Source of the DNA: Aeromonas sp. FDAARGOS 1405
Lineage (GTDB): Bacteria; Pseudomonadota; Gammaproteobacteria; Enterobacterales; Aeromonadaceae
Direction: 5' to 3'
Length of the DNA: 64,000 bases
NCBI RefSeq assembly: GCF_019048265.1
Contig: NZ_CP077311.1
Coordinates: 1,202,501-1,266,500, forward strand
Shown: piece after piece, positions 33,422 through 42,067 of the stretch
Layout: each line of letters opens with the position of its first letter
Numbering within the stretch: position 1 is the stretch's first letter
Made by a program: the position numbers and the translations under genes
The notes under the pieces: model-generated
What the model was told of the DNA's origin: nothing
Seen by the model: only the letters and a program-made list of their open reading frames with translations
Databases searched by the model: none

Positions 33422-34609
33422 TCAGGGGGTCAGCTCGCCAAGGGAGGCGACATCCACCGGCGCAGCATAATCGACGCCCGGCAGCTCGAAGCCGTTGAGC
33501 TGCATGAAATCCTGCCGCAGCCCGGCAAAGTCCCCCAGCACGTGGAAATTGTCCGGCGTCACCTTGGGCCAGAGCGCCGAGACAGCGGCCTGAATGGCCG
33601 GGTCGAGTTCGTGGTCATCCATCCGGATCAGCCGGTTGCCATCGGCCACCACCCCATTGGGCCCGTACATCTTGGCGGCGAACAGTCGCTGCATCTGCTC
33701 GATGCAGCCTTCGTGCACACCGCGCTCCTTCATCACCCCCATCAACAAGCCGAGATAAACCGGCAGCACCGGAATATAGGCGCTCGCCTTGGTCACCAGC
33801 GCCTTGCAGACCGACACCCAGGCGTGACCGCCAATCTCGGCCAGTTGCAGGTTGATGGTCTCGGCGGTGGCGTGCAGATGCTCCTTGGCATAACCGATGG
33901 TGCCATCCCGATAGAGGGGATAGGTGGATTCGGGGCCGATGTAGGAGTAGGCCACGGTTTGCGCACCGGGGGCCAGACAACCGGCCTGCTGCAACGCCTG
34001 CATCCAGAGCTGCCAATCCTCGCCCCCCATCACAGTGACGGTATCGCGGATCTCCTCCGGCGTGGCGGGCGCCAGCGACTGCTGCACCAGCGTATCGCGC
34101 TCCAGATCCAGCCCCCAGCCGCTGAACGGCTGGCCGGTAGTCTTGAGCACGGAGCGCACTTGCGTGCCGTCAGGCAGCACCCGGATACCGCTCGCGAGCG
34201 AATAGATCACCAGATCCACCTGCCCCAGCTGCTGGCGGATGGTGTCGATGGCCTGCTGGCGCATGCCGTCGGAGAAGGCATCACCGATCAGGTTGATGGC
34301 GATACGCCCCTCCTGCTCCGCCTCCTTGCGAAACCAGATGTTGTTGTACCAACCGGCACTGCCCAGCCCCTTGTCAGAGGGGCCCCGCTCGAAGGAGATG
34401 CCGATAGTGTCGGCCCCCGCGCCGAAGGCGAGCGCAATGCGCGACGCCAGCCCGAAACCGGAGGAGGCCCCCAGCACCAGCACCCGCTTGGGCCCATTGA
34501 ACGGGCCCGCAGTCTTGATGCGTTCAATCTGCTGCTGCACGGCGGCGCGACAGCCGATGGGGTGACAGTTGCGGGCAACACAACCTTGAATCTGGGGATG
34601 AATGATCAT
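33422..34609 (-). CDS. fabV: Enoyl-[ACP] reductase FabV
   Basis: NADH-dependent trans-2-enoyl-ACP/CoA reductase completing each cycle of fatty acid elongation. The 395-residue protein begins MIIHPQIQGCVARNCHPIGC, typical of FabV/TER, has the extended cofactor loop KRVLVLGASSGFGLASRIA, and the catalytic region SYIGPESTYPLYRDGTIGYA with the expected Tyr and a following Lys (YAKEHL). FabV is the triclosan-insensitive class of enoyl reductase found in Vibrio, Pseudomonas and Aeromonas. A terminator-like hairpin lies in its upstream region. Confidence 0.95.
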   Translation of the reverse strand: MIIHPQIQGCVARNCHPIGCRAAVQQQIERIKTAGPFNGPKRVLVLGASSGFGLASRIALAFGAGADTIGISFERGPSDKGLGSAGWYNNIWFRKEAEQEGRIAINLIGDAFSDGMRQQAIDTIRQQLGQVDLVIYSLASGIRVLPDGTQVRSVLKTTGQPFSGWGLDLERDTLVQQSLAPATPEEIRDTVTVMGGEDWQLWMQALQQAGCLAPGAQTVAYSYIGPESTYPLYRDGTIGYAKEHLHATAETINLQLAEIGGHAWVSVCKALVTKASAYIPVLPVYLGLLMGVMKERGVHEGCIEQMQRLFAAKMYGPNGVVADGNRLIRMDDHELDPAIQAAVSALWPKVTPDNFHVLGDFAGLRQDFMQLNGFELPGVDYAAPVDVASLGELTP

Positions 34610-35010
34610 GGGAAGGCCTCCAAAGAAATTGGCTACAGCATAACCAAATCGAAAGAGATTAACTTGATGCCGGATCGTTATCAGTCAGAAAAGCCGCGGG
34701 AAATGAGGCGGATAAACAAAAGGGAGCACGTGGCTCCCCAAAGCGGTATTCAGATGCTTTTTGTTGTTTTGTGTTCATTGCGAAGCACGGGCCCATCCTA
34801 TGCCTCTCCCCCCTGATCGGCAAGCCGGGGGGTGTGACCGGCGTCAAACTCCTGTTTAATTTATAGGCAAATGGTGGTTAATAACTGAGTGGCTGACCCT
34901 GTGTCACACGTCATTAAACTCATTTAAATCCCAAAACTGTGCCTGAGGCACCATTTTAGTTTCAGCAGAGATTGGTATAGTGGGCTGAAGGATCGGTAAG
35001 GAGAACCCCC
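34610..35010. other. Intergenic region fabV / uspA with a candidate small RNA
   Basis: About 400 bp between divergent genes. On the minus strand a terminator-type hairpin GGGAGC/GCTCCC followed by TTTTGTTT lies at about 34716-34736, far upstream of fabV, and a TATAAAT box lies at 34859-34865. Together they could bound a short transcript of about 130 bases, or an attenuated fabV leader. A T-rich/A-rich segment and a GC-rich CCGG hairpin (about 34815-34842) lie inside. No real protein gene is seen. Confidence 0.4.
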
Positions 35011-35448
35011 ATGAGTGGAACAACCTATTACAAGCATATTCTGGCCGCGATCGACCTCTCTGAAGACAACCGCAAGGTGATCGACAAAGCAGTCGACAGA
35101 GCCCGCTCCAACGGCGCCAAGCTGTCGGTTATCCATGTCGATGTGGACCTCAAGGATCTCTACACCGAGATGATCGATATCGATATCGACAACGTGCAGG
35201 ATCAGGTGATCGCCGAAGCGAAAGAGAAGCTGGAGGCCTTCCTCGCTTCGGTGGACTACCCCATCGAGAAGAAGCTGGTGATCTGCGGCGATTTGAGCGA
35301 GCGGGTCAATCAGGCAGTCAAGGAGTACGAGATCGACCTGCTGGTGTGCGGCCATCGCCAGAGCTTCTGGAGCCTGCTCACCTCCAGCGCCCGTCAGCTG
35401 ATGAATACAGTGCCCTGCGATCTGCTGGTCGTCCCCTTGCAGAAGTAA
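35011..35448 (+). CDS. uspA: Universal stress protein UspA
   Basis: A 145-residue UspA-family protein with the Rossmann-like fold: YKHILAAIDLSEDNRKVI at the N-terminus, HVDVDLKDLYTEM, and the closing LLVCGHRQSFWSLLTSSARQL then VPCDLLVVPLQK. The classic ATP-binding G-2xG-9xG(S/T) motif is absent (GHRQSFW), as in E. coli UspA, which does not bind ATP. Strong ribosome site AAGGAG. In E. coli UspA accumulates during growth arrest. It is followed by the trpS leader on the same strand. Confidence 0.93.
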   Translation: MSGTTYYKHILAAIDLSEDNRKVIDKAVDRARSNGAKLSVIHVDVDLKDLYTEMIDIDIDNVQDQVIAEAKEKLEAFLASVDYPIEKKLVICGDLSERVNQAVKEYEIDLLVCGHRQSFWSLLTSSARQLMNTVPCDLLVVPLQK

Positions 35449-35473
35449 TGAAACCGGCGTAGTTTGATTTGCT

Positions 35474-35521
35474 ATGAACATGACCGCATTCAATCACAAC
35501 TACTGGTGGTGCTGCTCCTAA
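35474..35521 (+). CDS. Trp-rich leader peptide of trpS (putative)
   Basis: A 15-codon frame encoding [15 protein letters not shown], with two adjacent Trp codons (35504-35509) followed by two Cys codons and TAA. It sits about 120 bases before trpS and 50 bases before a terminator hairpin. That geometry is the pattern of Trp-codon transcription attenuators such as trpL. No strong ribosome site is visible before the ATG, which is a weakness. Too short to be judged by composition. Confidence 0.6.
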   Translation: MNMTAFNHNYWWCCS

Positions 35522-35598
35522 ACAGGCGGCACCGCGTTTCTATATGTAAATTTCCCAAAGAAAACACCGTGACCGCCGAGAGGCGGTCATTGTTTTTA
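35508..35598 (+). promoter_or_regulatory. Trp attenuator in front of trpS
   Basis: Segment 1 (GGTGCTGC, 35508-35515, over the end of the leader peptide) can pair with segment 2 (GGCGGCACC, 35525-35533); segment 2 GGCGG can instead pair with CCGCC of segment 3 (35573-35577); segment 3 GACCGCC pairs with segment 4 GGCGGTC (35582-35588) to form a terminator followed by TGTTTTTA. Ribosome stalling on the Trp codons would free segment 2 to form the antiterminator, raising trpS expression when charged tRNA-Trp is short. Confidence 0.65.
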
Positions 35599-35640
35599 TC
35601 CCTTTGTCGCCTCCCGGCTCACCCAACTGGAGAGAGTGAC

Positions 35641-36654
35641 ATGCACAACCCCGTAATCCTGACTGGCGATCGTCCCACCGGCAAACTGCACATCGGCCAC
35701 TATGTCGGCTCCCTGCGCCAGCGCGTCGAAGCCCAGCACCACTACCGTCAATTCGTGATGATCGCCGACTTACAGGCGTTGACCGACAACGGCCACAACC
35801 CGGCCAAGGTGACCGACAACGTGCTGGAGGTGATGGCTGACTATCTGGCGGTCGGTCTCGACCCGGCCAAGACCACCTTCTGCCTGCAGAGCGCCCTGCC
35901 CGCCCTCGCCGAGCTCACCTGCTACTACCTCAATCTGGTCAGCGTCGCCCGGCTGGAGCGCAACCCCACCGTCAAGGCGGAGATCCAGCAAAAAGGGTTC
36001 GAACGCACGCTGCCGGCCGGTTTTCTGGTCTATCCGGTGAGTCAGGCCGCCGACATCACCGCCTTTCGCGCCAGCCACGTGCCGGTCGGGGAAGATCAGC
36101 TGCCGATGCTGGAACAGACCAACGAGATCGTCCGCCGCTTCAACTCTCTGGTAGGCAAAGAGGTGCTGACCGAATGCCAGCCGATCCTGAGCGACACCGG
36201 CCGCCTGCCCGGCATCGACGGCAAGGCCAAGATGTCCAAGTCTCTCGGCAACACCATAGAGCTCGGCATGTCGGCGGAAGAGGTCAAACAGGCGGTGTTC
36301 GCCATGTATACCGACCCCAACCACCTCAAGGTGAGCGATCCGGGTCAGGTGGAGGGAAATACGGTGTTCGCCTATCTCGATGCCTTCCACCCCGACAAGG
36401 AGCTGGTCGCCGAGATGAAGGCCCACTACCGGCGCGGCGGACTGGGGGACATGCGCTGCAAGCAGGTGCTCAATGACTGCCTGCAGACCCTGCTCGCCCC
36501 GATGCGGGAGCGCCGGGCCGCGGCCATCGCCGACAAGAAGATGCTGCTGGAACTGCTCTATCAGGGCACCGAGCAGGCTCGCATCATCACCGATGAGGTA
36601 TTGGCGGAGGTGAAAAGCGCCATGGGGCTCGACTACTTCGCCAGCATCCGCTGA
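35641..36654 (+). CDS. trpS: Tryptophanyl-tRNA synthetase TrpS
   Basis: Class I aminoacyl-tRNA synthetase, 337 residues, charging tRNA-Trp in the cytoplasm. It has [19 protein letters not shown] with HIGH at residues 17-20 and KMSKS at 197-201, plus the TrpRS markers [19 protein letters not shown] and [20 protein letters not shown] precedes ATG 35641. The sequence is of the shorter second-type TrpRS found beside or instead of the usual enzyme in some gammaproteobacteria, so another trpS may exist elsewhere in the genome. Upstream leader and terminator suggest Trp attenuation. Its 3' end overlaps the convergent LysR gene by 22 bp. Confidence 0.93.
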   Translation: MHNPVILTGDRPTGKLHIGHYVGSLRQRVEAQHHYRQFVMIADLQALTDNGHNPAKVTDNVLEVMADYLAVGLDPAKTTFCLQSALPALAELTCYYLNLVSVARLERNPTVKAEIQQKGFERTLPAGFLVYPVSQAADITAFRASHVPVGEDQLPMLEQTNEIVRRFNSLVGKEVLTECQPILSDTGRLPGIDGKAKMSKSLGNTIELGMSAEEVKQAVFAMYTDPNHLKVSDPGQVEGNTVFAYLDAFHPDKELVAEMKAHYRRGGLGDMRCKQVLNDCLQTLLAPMRERRAAAIADKKMLLELLYQGTEQARIITDEVLAEVKSAMGLDYFASIR

Positions 36655-37592
36655 GCGGGAGTCCCGAGCGCATCGTCGCCGTAGAGGTCGAACACCAGCT
36701 GGTGCAGCAGGCTCTTGAACCAGCCGATCGCCTCGTCGTGGGCGGTGAGCGGGTGCCCCGCCATCAGGTAGACGATGGGGATGGCGGGGTCGAGCTGGTG
36801 CATCCGCAGCGGGTAGTAGCGGCAGAAGTGGCGTCCGATCATCTCGGGCACCACCACCAGATAGCGGCCGGTCGCCATCAGCGGCGGCACCGCCATAAAG
36901 CTTGGCAACCGCACGCCCAGCTCCCGCTCCACCCCGAAGCGGGCCAGCCAGAGCTCCACCATCGCCTGACTGTGACCCCAGCTGGAGGTGTGGATGTGGG
37001 GGCGGCTCACCAGCTCGACCGGGGTCAGCACATCGGGCAACTCGCTACCGAGTGGCGACAGGCAGACCAGCGGGTTGTTGAACCACTCCTCCCGCCACAA
37101 ACGGGGTGAGAGGTGATTCGCCCCGGCGAAACCGATCACCAGATCCAGCTCACCCTTTTCCAACTCCCGCTCGTAGTCGCTGTCCGCCAGCTCGCACACC
37201 TCAAGCCGACAGTGAGGGGCCTGCCGATGGAGCCGCTCCACCAGCACCGGCACCAGTCCGTGCTCCACCGAGCCCGGGGTGGCGATACGGAAAATCCGCC
37301 GTGCGGTAGCGGGATCAAACCCCTTGGCCTGCCGCAATCCCTGCTCCAGCATCGCCAGCGCCTGCCGCACCGGACCGGCCAGCGCCTTGGCTCGCTCGGT
37401 CGGCATCATCTCGCGCCGACTCATCACAAACAGCGGGTCATCCAGCGCCACTCGCAGCCGCCCCAAGGCGTGACTGACGGTGGATTGGGAGAGATGCAGC
37501 CGTTCGGCGGCACGGGTGACATTGCGCTCCTGCATCAGCATGTCGAATACGGCGAGCAGGTTGAGGTCGAGACGGGCGAGCGAGCTATCCAT
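36633..37592 (-). CDS. LysR-family transcriptional regulator
   Basis: A 319-residue LysR regulator: winged helix at residues 8-65 ([40 protein letters not shown]) and an effector-binding domain after about residue 95. The DLNLL... N-terminus is that of the NodD/LeuO-like branch. It is divergent from an EamA transporter gene 91 bp away, so it probably controls that exporter. Its 3' end overlaps trpS tail-to-tail by 22 bp. Ligand unknown. Confidence 0.9.
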   Translation of the reverse strand: MDSSLARLDLNLLAVFDMLMQERNVTRAAERLHLSQSTVSHALGRLRVALDDPLFVMSRREMMPTERAKALAGPVRQALAMLEQGLRQAKGFDPATARRIFRIATPGSVEHGLVPVLVERLHRQAPHCRLEVCELADSDYERELEKGELDLVIGFAGANHLSPRLWREEWFNNPLVCLSPLGSELPDVLTPVELVSRPHIHTSSWGHSQAMVELWLARFGVERELGVRLPSFMAVPPLMATGRYLVVVPEMIGRHFCRYYPLRMHQLDPAIPIVYLMAGHPLTAHDEAIGWFKSLLHQLVFDLYGDDALGTPAQRMLAK

Positions 37593-37683
37593 CGATATTA
37601 GCCATAGTTAAATGCCAACAATTCATTTTTACCATAGTAACAGATTGCCTAGAATGCGCTGGCTTAATACATCGGAGATTCAA

Positions 37684-38583
37684 ATGCGTAGCTATCTGTT
37701 ATTGCTGGCCATTGGCCTGCTGTGGGGTTCCCAGTTCATTTTCATGCACCAGGCCGTTGCCGAGTTGCCCCCCATTCTGGTGGCTGCCGGTCGTGCCCTG
37801 TGCGGCAGCCTGACCCTGGGTCTGCTCTGCCTGTTCATGCGACTCAAGAGTGAGCACACCCCGTGGCGCACCTATATGCTGATCGCCCTGCTGGATGCCA
37901 CCATCCCCTTCATCATGGTCGCCTGGGGCCAGCAATATGTGGATAGCGCCATCGCCGCCGTGGTCATGGGTTGTATCCCGTTTGTGACCATTCTGGCTGC
38001 ACCGCTGTTTATTTCTGGTGAAAGAATCACCAAAACCGGACTGCTTTCCGTGATCATCGGCTTTGCCGGTGTACTCACCCTGTTCTGGCCGAAACTCTCC
38101 CAGGGCATGAACGCCGGTCTGCTCGGTGCCATGGCCATCCTGCTGGGTGCCAGCTGCTTCGCCATCGGTCTGCTGATGATCAAGCGCTTCGCCAAGGACC
38201 ATCCGGTCGTGGTCGCCCGCAATATCCTGATCTCCTCGGCAATCCAGTTGCTGTTGGTCGCCCCCTTCATGGTTGACCTCAGCAGCCTGACCCTGCCGAG
38301 CACCCAGGCCCTGAGTGCGATCACCGTGCTGGGTACCCTCTGTACCGGTCTGGTCTACTTCCTCTACATGGCGCTGATCCAGAAGGCCGGCCCGACGTTC
38401 GCCTCCTTCAGCAACTATCTGGTGCCGCTGTTCGGCGTGATGCTGGGTGCCCTGTTCCTCGGCGAGCAGATCCACCCCACCACCGGCGTGGCCCTGGCCC
38501 TGATCCTCGGCTCGGTCGCCATGAACCAGTGGGCCCAGCAGCGTCGTGTACAGCGTGAGGCAACCCTATGTCAGGCATCCTGA
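37684..38583 (+). CDS. EamA/DMT-family transporter
   Basis: A 299-residue inner-membrane protein of ten predicted helices with two EamA repeats (LLWGSQFIFMHQAVAELPP and, in the second half, LLGASCFAIGLLMIKRFA). ATG 37684 has GGAG upstream and begins the first helix directly; earlier in-frame starts add a hydrophilic tail. Likely an exporter of amino acids or metabolites; substrate cannot be read from sequence. Divergent LysR gene is the probable regulator. It overlaps a 53-codon gene by 16 bases. Confidence 0.9.
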   Translation: MRSYLLLLAIGLLWGSQFIFMHQAVAELPPILVAAGRALCGSLTLGLLCLFMRLKSEHTPWRTYMLIALLDATIPFIMVAWGQQYVDSAIAAVVMGCIPFVTILAAPLFISGERITKTGLLSVIIGFAGVLTLFWPKLSQGMNAGLLGAMAILLGASCFAIGLLMIKRFAKDHPVVVARNILISSAIQLLLVAPFMVDLSSLTLPSTQALSAITVLGTLCTGLVYFLYMALIQKAGPTFASFSNYLVPLFGVMLGALFLGEQIHPTTGVALALILGSVAMNQWAQQRRVQREATLCQAS

Positions 38584-38729
38584 CCACACTGTGCGGTGGT
38601 CTGGTGCTGATTGCCGGCTGGCAGTATCGCCAGCGGCTGGCCGGGATCCTGGGCCTGCTGATGGTACTGCTGCCCTGGTTCTTCGATAGCAAGCTGCAAG
38701 CCATGCTGAGCTATGCCCTGAATGCCTGA
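38568..38729 (+). CDS. Small membrane protein, 53 residues
   Basis: A short frame beginning MSGILTTLCGGLVLIAGWQY, which overlaps the end of the EamA gene by 16 bases in another frame and ends with a stop at 38727-38729. It has two hydrophobic stretches (LCGGLVLIAGW and LAGILGLLMVLLPWFF) split by a basic turn QYRQRL, suggesting a two-helix hairpin in the inner membrane. Codon use resembles the neighbours, and a good terminator follows at 38812. I do not recognise it; by overlap it is likely co-translated with the transporter. Confidence 0.6.
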   Translation: MSGILTTLCGGLVLIAGWQYRQRLAGILGLLMVLLPWFFDSKLQAMLSYALNA

Positions 38730-38811
38730 AGTCCATCTCTGAATGTGTGACGAGAGTCTATCTCTCCTGTTTTTGGGACTGTTTTAAAAAACCTCCGATT
38801 TGTCCCCCGCT

Positions 38812-38836
38812 ACCGGCGCTCTGCGCCGGTTTTTTT
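38812..38836 (+). terminator. Terminator after the EamA operon
   Basis: ACCGGCG/CGCCGGT stem, 5-base loop, followed by seven T. Confidence 0.85.
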
Positions 38837-38853
38837 ATGCCTGCCAGCCGGCG

Positions 38854-39315
38854 TCAGATCAGATAGCGATAGCTGAGTCGCTCGTTCTTGCGCGGCCCGC
38901 TGATCTGCCAGCTCAGCAGAAAACCACCGTCGATCTCGGTCAACTCGGCGCTGTAGTGATCCGCCCCGCACAGATGGGGCTCGGCGGTCAGCCAGCGGCC
39001 ATCTCCTTGTGGCAGCAACTCGAACAGTTCGACCGGCGCTTCATAACGCAGATGGGAGAGACGGATCCCCCGTTCGCTACGCTGCCACCAGAAGCGGTTG
39101 TGCATGGCGAGTTCCCTGCCATGAGGCGTGATGTAACGGCCCTGCTCGTTAAATAGCCAGCCCCCCTGATGATCGGTCACCTGCACACGCCCCTCGCCGC
39201 GACCACTCCAGTCGGTCGCCGACCCCTCGCCATTGCTGGCGGTGAAGGAAAATGCTCCGACCTGTGGCAATCGCGCCCATAAACGCTGGATTGCCGCTTC
39301 CATCTCGGCCATCAT
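38854..39315 (-). CDS. DUF6314-type small beta-rich protein
   Basis: A 153-residue cytoplasmic protein without signal or membrane segments. Features such as FSFTASNGEGSATDWSGRGE, RFWWQRSERGIRLSHL, EPHLCGADHYSAEL and WQISGPRKNERLSYRY resemble the DUF6314 family, thought to have a lipocalin-like barrel. Function unknown. ATG 39315 has GAGG upstream; the adjacent ATG at 39312 is equally possible. Divergent from and nearly touching yigM (their starts are 40 bp apart). Confidence 0.65.
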   Translation of the reverse strand: MMAEMEAAIQRLWARLPQVGAFSFTASNGEGSATDWSGRGEGRVQVTDHQGGWLFNEQGRYITPHGRELAMHNRFWWQRSERGIRLSHLRYEAPVELFELLPQGDGRWLTAEPHLCGADHYSAELTEIDGGFLLSWQISGPRKNERLSYRYLI

Positions 39316-39355
39316 AGCCCCCTCAAAAATTGACAACTGATGATAAATCAAACAC

Positions 39356-40210
39356 ATGAACTACTTGATAGGGGTCACCCTGCTCTGGTCATTCTCCTTC
39401 AGCCTGATCGGGGTCTACCTCGCTGGCCAGGTGGATGCCTACTTCTCGGTGCTGACCCGCATCGCCCTCGCCAGTCTGGTGTTTCTCCCCTTCCTGCGCC
39501 GCCGCTGGCTGCGACCCGCTCTGGCAGGCAAACTGATGGCTCTCGGTGCCATCCAGCTCGGCATCATGTATCTCTTCTACTACCACTCCTTCCTGCTGCT
39601 GACGGTACCGGAAGTGCTGGTCTTTACCATCTTCACCCCCATCTACGTCACCCTGCTCCACGATCTGCTGGAAGGGCGCTTCAAGCCCACCTATCTGTGG
39701 GGCGCCCTGCTGGCGGTGCTCGGGGCTGCCGTCATCCGCTTCGACGGCCTGACCGAAAGCTATGTGCTGGGATTTCTGGTGGTGCAGGGGGCCAACCTCT
39801 GTTTCGCCCTGGGTCAGGTGGGCTACAAGGTACTGCTGGCACGGGAGGCGGAGCAACCGCCGCAACTGGCTGTGTTCGGCTGCTTCTATCTGGGGGCGCT
39901 GGTGATCGCCCTGCCCGCCTGGTGGCTGCTGGGCAAGCCGCAATACCCAACGTCAGGGTTGCAGTGGGGCATTCTACTTTGGCTGGGGGTGGGAGCCTCC
40001 GGCCTCGGCTACTTCCTCTGGAACAAGGGGGCGACGCTGGTCACCAGCGGGGTGCTGGCCATCATGAACAATGCGCTCATTCCGGCCGGCTTGCTGGTCA
40101 ATCTGCTGCTCTGGGGCAAGGATACCGACCTGACCCGACTGACCATCGGCGGCCTGCTGATGCTGGCCTCGCTCTGGGTCTGCCAGCGTGACAAGCGCGG
40201 CCAACCCTGA
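39356..40210 (+). CDS. yigM: Biotin transporter YigM (EamA fold)
   Basis: A 284-residue, ten-helix inner-membrane protein that aligns along its length with E. coli YigM: LLWSFSFSLIGVYLAGQVDA, ALASLVFLPFLRRR, QLGIMYLFYYHSFLLLTVPE, TPIYVTLLHDLL, FALGQVGYKVLL and GILLWLGVGASGLGYFLWN. YigM is the high-affinity biotin importer of E. coli. There it lies next to yigL and pldB; here those two are about 8 kb away, so the cluster has been split. No BirA-type operator was recognised. Confidence 0.88.
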   Translation: MNYLIGVTLLWSFSFSLIGVYLAGQVDAYFSVLTRIALASLVFLPFLRRRWLRPALAGKLMALGAIQLGIMYLFYYHSFLLLTVPEVLVFTIFTPIYVTLLHDLLEGRFKPTYLWGALLAVLGAAVIRFDGLTESYVLGFLVVQGANLCFALGQVGYKVLLAREAEQPPQLAVFGCFYLGALVIALPAWWLLGKPQYPTSGLQWGILLWLGVGASGLGYFLWNKGATLVTSGVLAIMNNALIPAGLLVNLLLWGKDTDLTRLTIGGLLMLASLWVCQRDKRGQP

Positions 40211-40216
40211 CCACAC

Positions 40217-41080
40217 TCAGCCGACAACGGTATTGTGCTCCCGTCTGGCCTGACTGTGACAGCTGGCCAGCCGGGCCAGCAGATGATCGAGCTGCTCGCC
40301 AGCCTGACTCTGCACCAGCCCGATGCTGACGGTGACCGGCCGCTGTGACAGCAGGCTGGCATCGGCAATCTCGAGGCGCAGCCGCTCGGCGATCTCCAGC
40401 GCACTCATCCGCTCGGTCTGGGAGAGCATCAGGATAAAACCGTCCTCATCCCAGCGGGCGAAGGGATCTTCCCGCCGCAGTTCGTGACGCACGATACGCG
40501 CCAGCTTGGCCAGCATGGCGTCGCAGGCAGCTTCACCAAACAACTGCTGGATTTTGGCCATGTGATCGACCGAAAACTGCAGCAGACTGAAAGTGCCGCT
40601 CTCGGTGGCCAGCCGCTCTTCAAGCAGTTGCTCGAAACGGCCACGGCTCTCCAGTCCGGTCAGCGGATCGGTGCCATGTCGCTCCTCCACCAGCACGGCA
40701 GCGGGATCGAGGTGACGGACGACCCCCAGCAGATAGCCCCGCTCATCGCGACGCATCCGCTCTTCCAGCCGGATGTAGTGACCGTGATGATGCAAAATGC
40801 GGTATTCGAGGCGCAGACCGCTGCTGCGGCCGCTCTGGCAGGCGAGCAGGGCATCTTCCAGCCGGGCGACATCGTCGGGATGAACCCGATCCAGCCAGCC
40901 AAGATCATCCGGCCAGCTCTCTCCCAATCCCAACAGGCGCAGGCAGGAGGGATCACGCTGCAGTCCATGTTGGGCTGACCAGCTCCAGATCCCCGCCTCC
41001 AGCAGCGCCATGGCATCAGACAGCAGACCCGGATCAAGCCGGGCAGTCACATCGACCAAAGGTGTCTTGAGCATTTCCAT
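40217..41080 (-). CDS. PAS-GGDEF protein with degenerate active site
   Basis: A 287-residue soluble protein: a PAS-like sensor (about residues 20-130: GIWSWSAQHGLQRD, HPDDVARLEDALL, YRILHHHGHYIRL) and a C-terminal GGDEF domain (DPLTGLESRGRFEQLL). The GGDEF signature reads WDEDGF at residues 210-215, so the two glycines and the metal-binding order are lost, and diguanylate cyclase activity is unlikely. The allosteric RxxD is not evident. It may bind nucleotide or act as an adaptor. ATG 41080 has GAGG upstream and a TTG further up is rejected. Confidence 0.85.
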   Translation of the reverse strand: MEMLKTPLVDVTARLDPGLLSDAMALLEAGIWSWSAQHGLQRDPSCLRLLGLGESWPDDLGWLDRVHPDDVARLEDALLACQSGRSSGLRLEYRILHHHGHYIRLEERMRRDERGYLLGVVRHLDPAAVLVEERHGTDPLTGLESRGRFEQLLEERLATESGTFSLLQFSVDHMAKIQQLFGEAACDAMLAKLARIVRHELRREDPFARWDEDGFILMLSQTERMSALEIAERLRLEIADASLLSQRPVTVSIGLVQSQAGEQLDHLLARLASCHSQARREHNTVVG

Positions 41081-41150
41081 GGGGCGCCTCGAAACAGGAT
41101 CTGAATACCTGCTCAATAAGTAACATTGGCGTTCACGCCGAGCAACAGGG

Positions 41151-41864
41151 TCAGAGCGCTTTTCCCTGATACCCGTTCATCAAGGTCTGCCAGTTCTCCG
41201 GTACGAAGTGGAAACTGGTGTGCAGTTGAGACTCTTTATTGAATGAACGGAGCAAGCGTTCCAGATTGGCCTTCTGCCATTCGCCGGGGGAGCGGATCGC
41301 CCCCTTGTCAAAATCGATCACCCACACCTTGCCCTCTTTATCGAGCAACAGGTTATGGCTGTTGAGATCGGCGTGATAGACCCCGGCATCGTGCAGCTGA
41401 CGCACTGTCTGACCTATCTTGTGCCACACCTCGGTCACCACCGGCCCCTGCTTGAGCAGCGCCACCATATCCTTGGCACCGCGAATTCGCTCGATCAGGA
41501 TATCGGCGCGATAGAAGGGGCCCTGTTTGACCATACGGGCGCCAAACGGACGCGGCACCGGCAGCCCCAGCTCGCACAGCTTGGCCAGCAGGGTGTATTC
41601 GGCCATGGCGCGGCTCGACTCGACCCCTTCGAACCAGAAGCGATCCCGCACCACCTTGCCCACCATACCGCCGCGATAGTAGTGGCGCAGCACCAGATGG
41701 CGGGACTCATCCTTGACGAACCAGGTCACTCCCCGTCCGATGGAGGTTCCCACCACCTGACGGTTGTTCTGCCACCAGGCAGGATCGAATAACTGGGGAG
41801 ATGGGTCGCGAAAGGCCCCTTCGGCATACCAGCAGATCTGGTTGTGTTCGGTCTGTACTCGCAT
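41151..41864 (-). CDS. kdkA: 3-deoxy-D-manno-octulosonic acid kinase KdkA
   Basis: Kinase that phosphorylates Kdo on lipid A precursors in LPS core synthesis. The 237-residue protein has the small-kinase motifs HADLNSHNLLLDKEG (catalytic Asp) and VWVIDFDKG (metal-binding Asp), plus LRHYYRGGMVGKVVRDRF near residue 60. Length fits the family. Kdo kinase is typical of Haemophilus, Vibrio and Aeromonas, whose inner core has one phosphorylated Kdo. Divergent from a family 9 glycosyltransferase, also an LPS-type gene. Confidence 0.93.
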   Translation of the reverse strand: MRVQTEHNQICWYAEGAFRDPSPQLFDPAWWQNNRQVVGTSIGRGVTWFVKDESRHLVLRHYYRGGMVGKVVRDRFWFEGVESSRAMAEYTLLAKLCELGLPVPRPFGARMVKQGPFYRADILIERIRGAKDMVALLKQGPVVTEVWHKIGQTVRQLHDAGVYHADLNSHNLLLDKEGKVWVIDFDKGAIRSPGEWQKANLERLLRSFNKESQLHTSFHFVPENWQTLMNGYQGKAL

Positions 41865-42067
41865 CGTGGAGATCCCGCTCGGTGGGTCGTTGATCGCCCC
41901 TGTTTATGGGCGATGAGGCTGCGACTATGGCATGCCCGCAACATGTGCCAGCCATGGCGGCTGCTATTCAGGTGGCAAAGCCCGGCTGACGATTGTGCGC
42001 AATTTTACAATCCACAGGGGAGTTTGCATAATGCCATCCACCCTTTTTGCCAGCCGTGCGCCACATC

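Noticed and set aside
34659..34847. 62-codon minus-strand frame upstream of fabV
   Set aside because: Starts with TTG set one base from the possible ribosome site and runs through a terminator-type hairpin; a non-coding transcript is more likely.
40217..41080. Active diguanylate cyclase
   Set aside because: The motif reads WDEDGF, not GG(D/E)EF, so catalytic function is unlikely.
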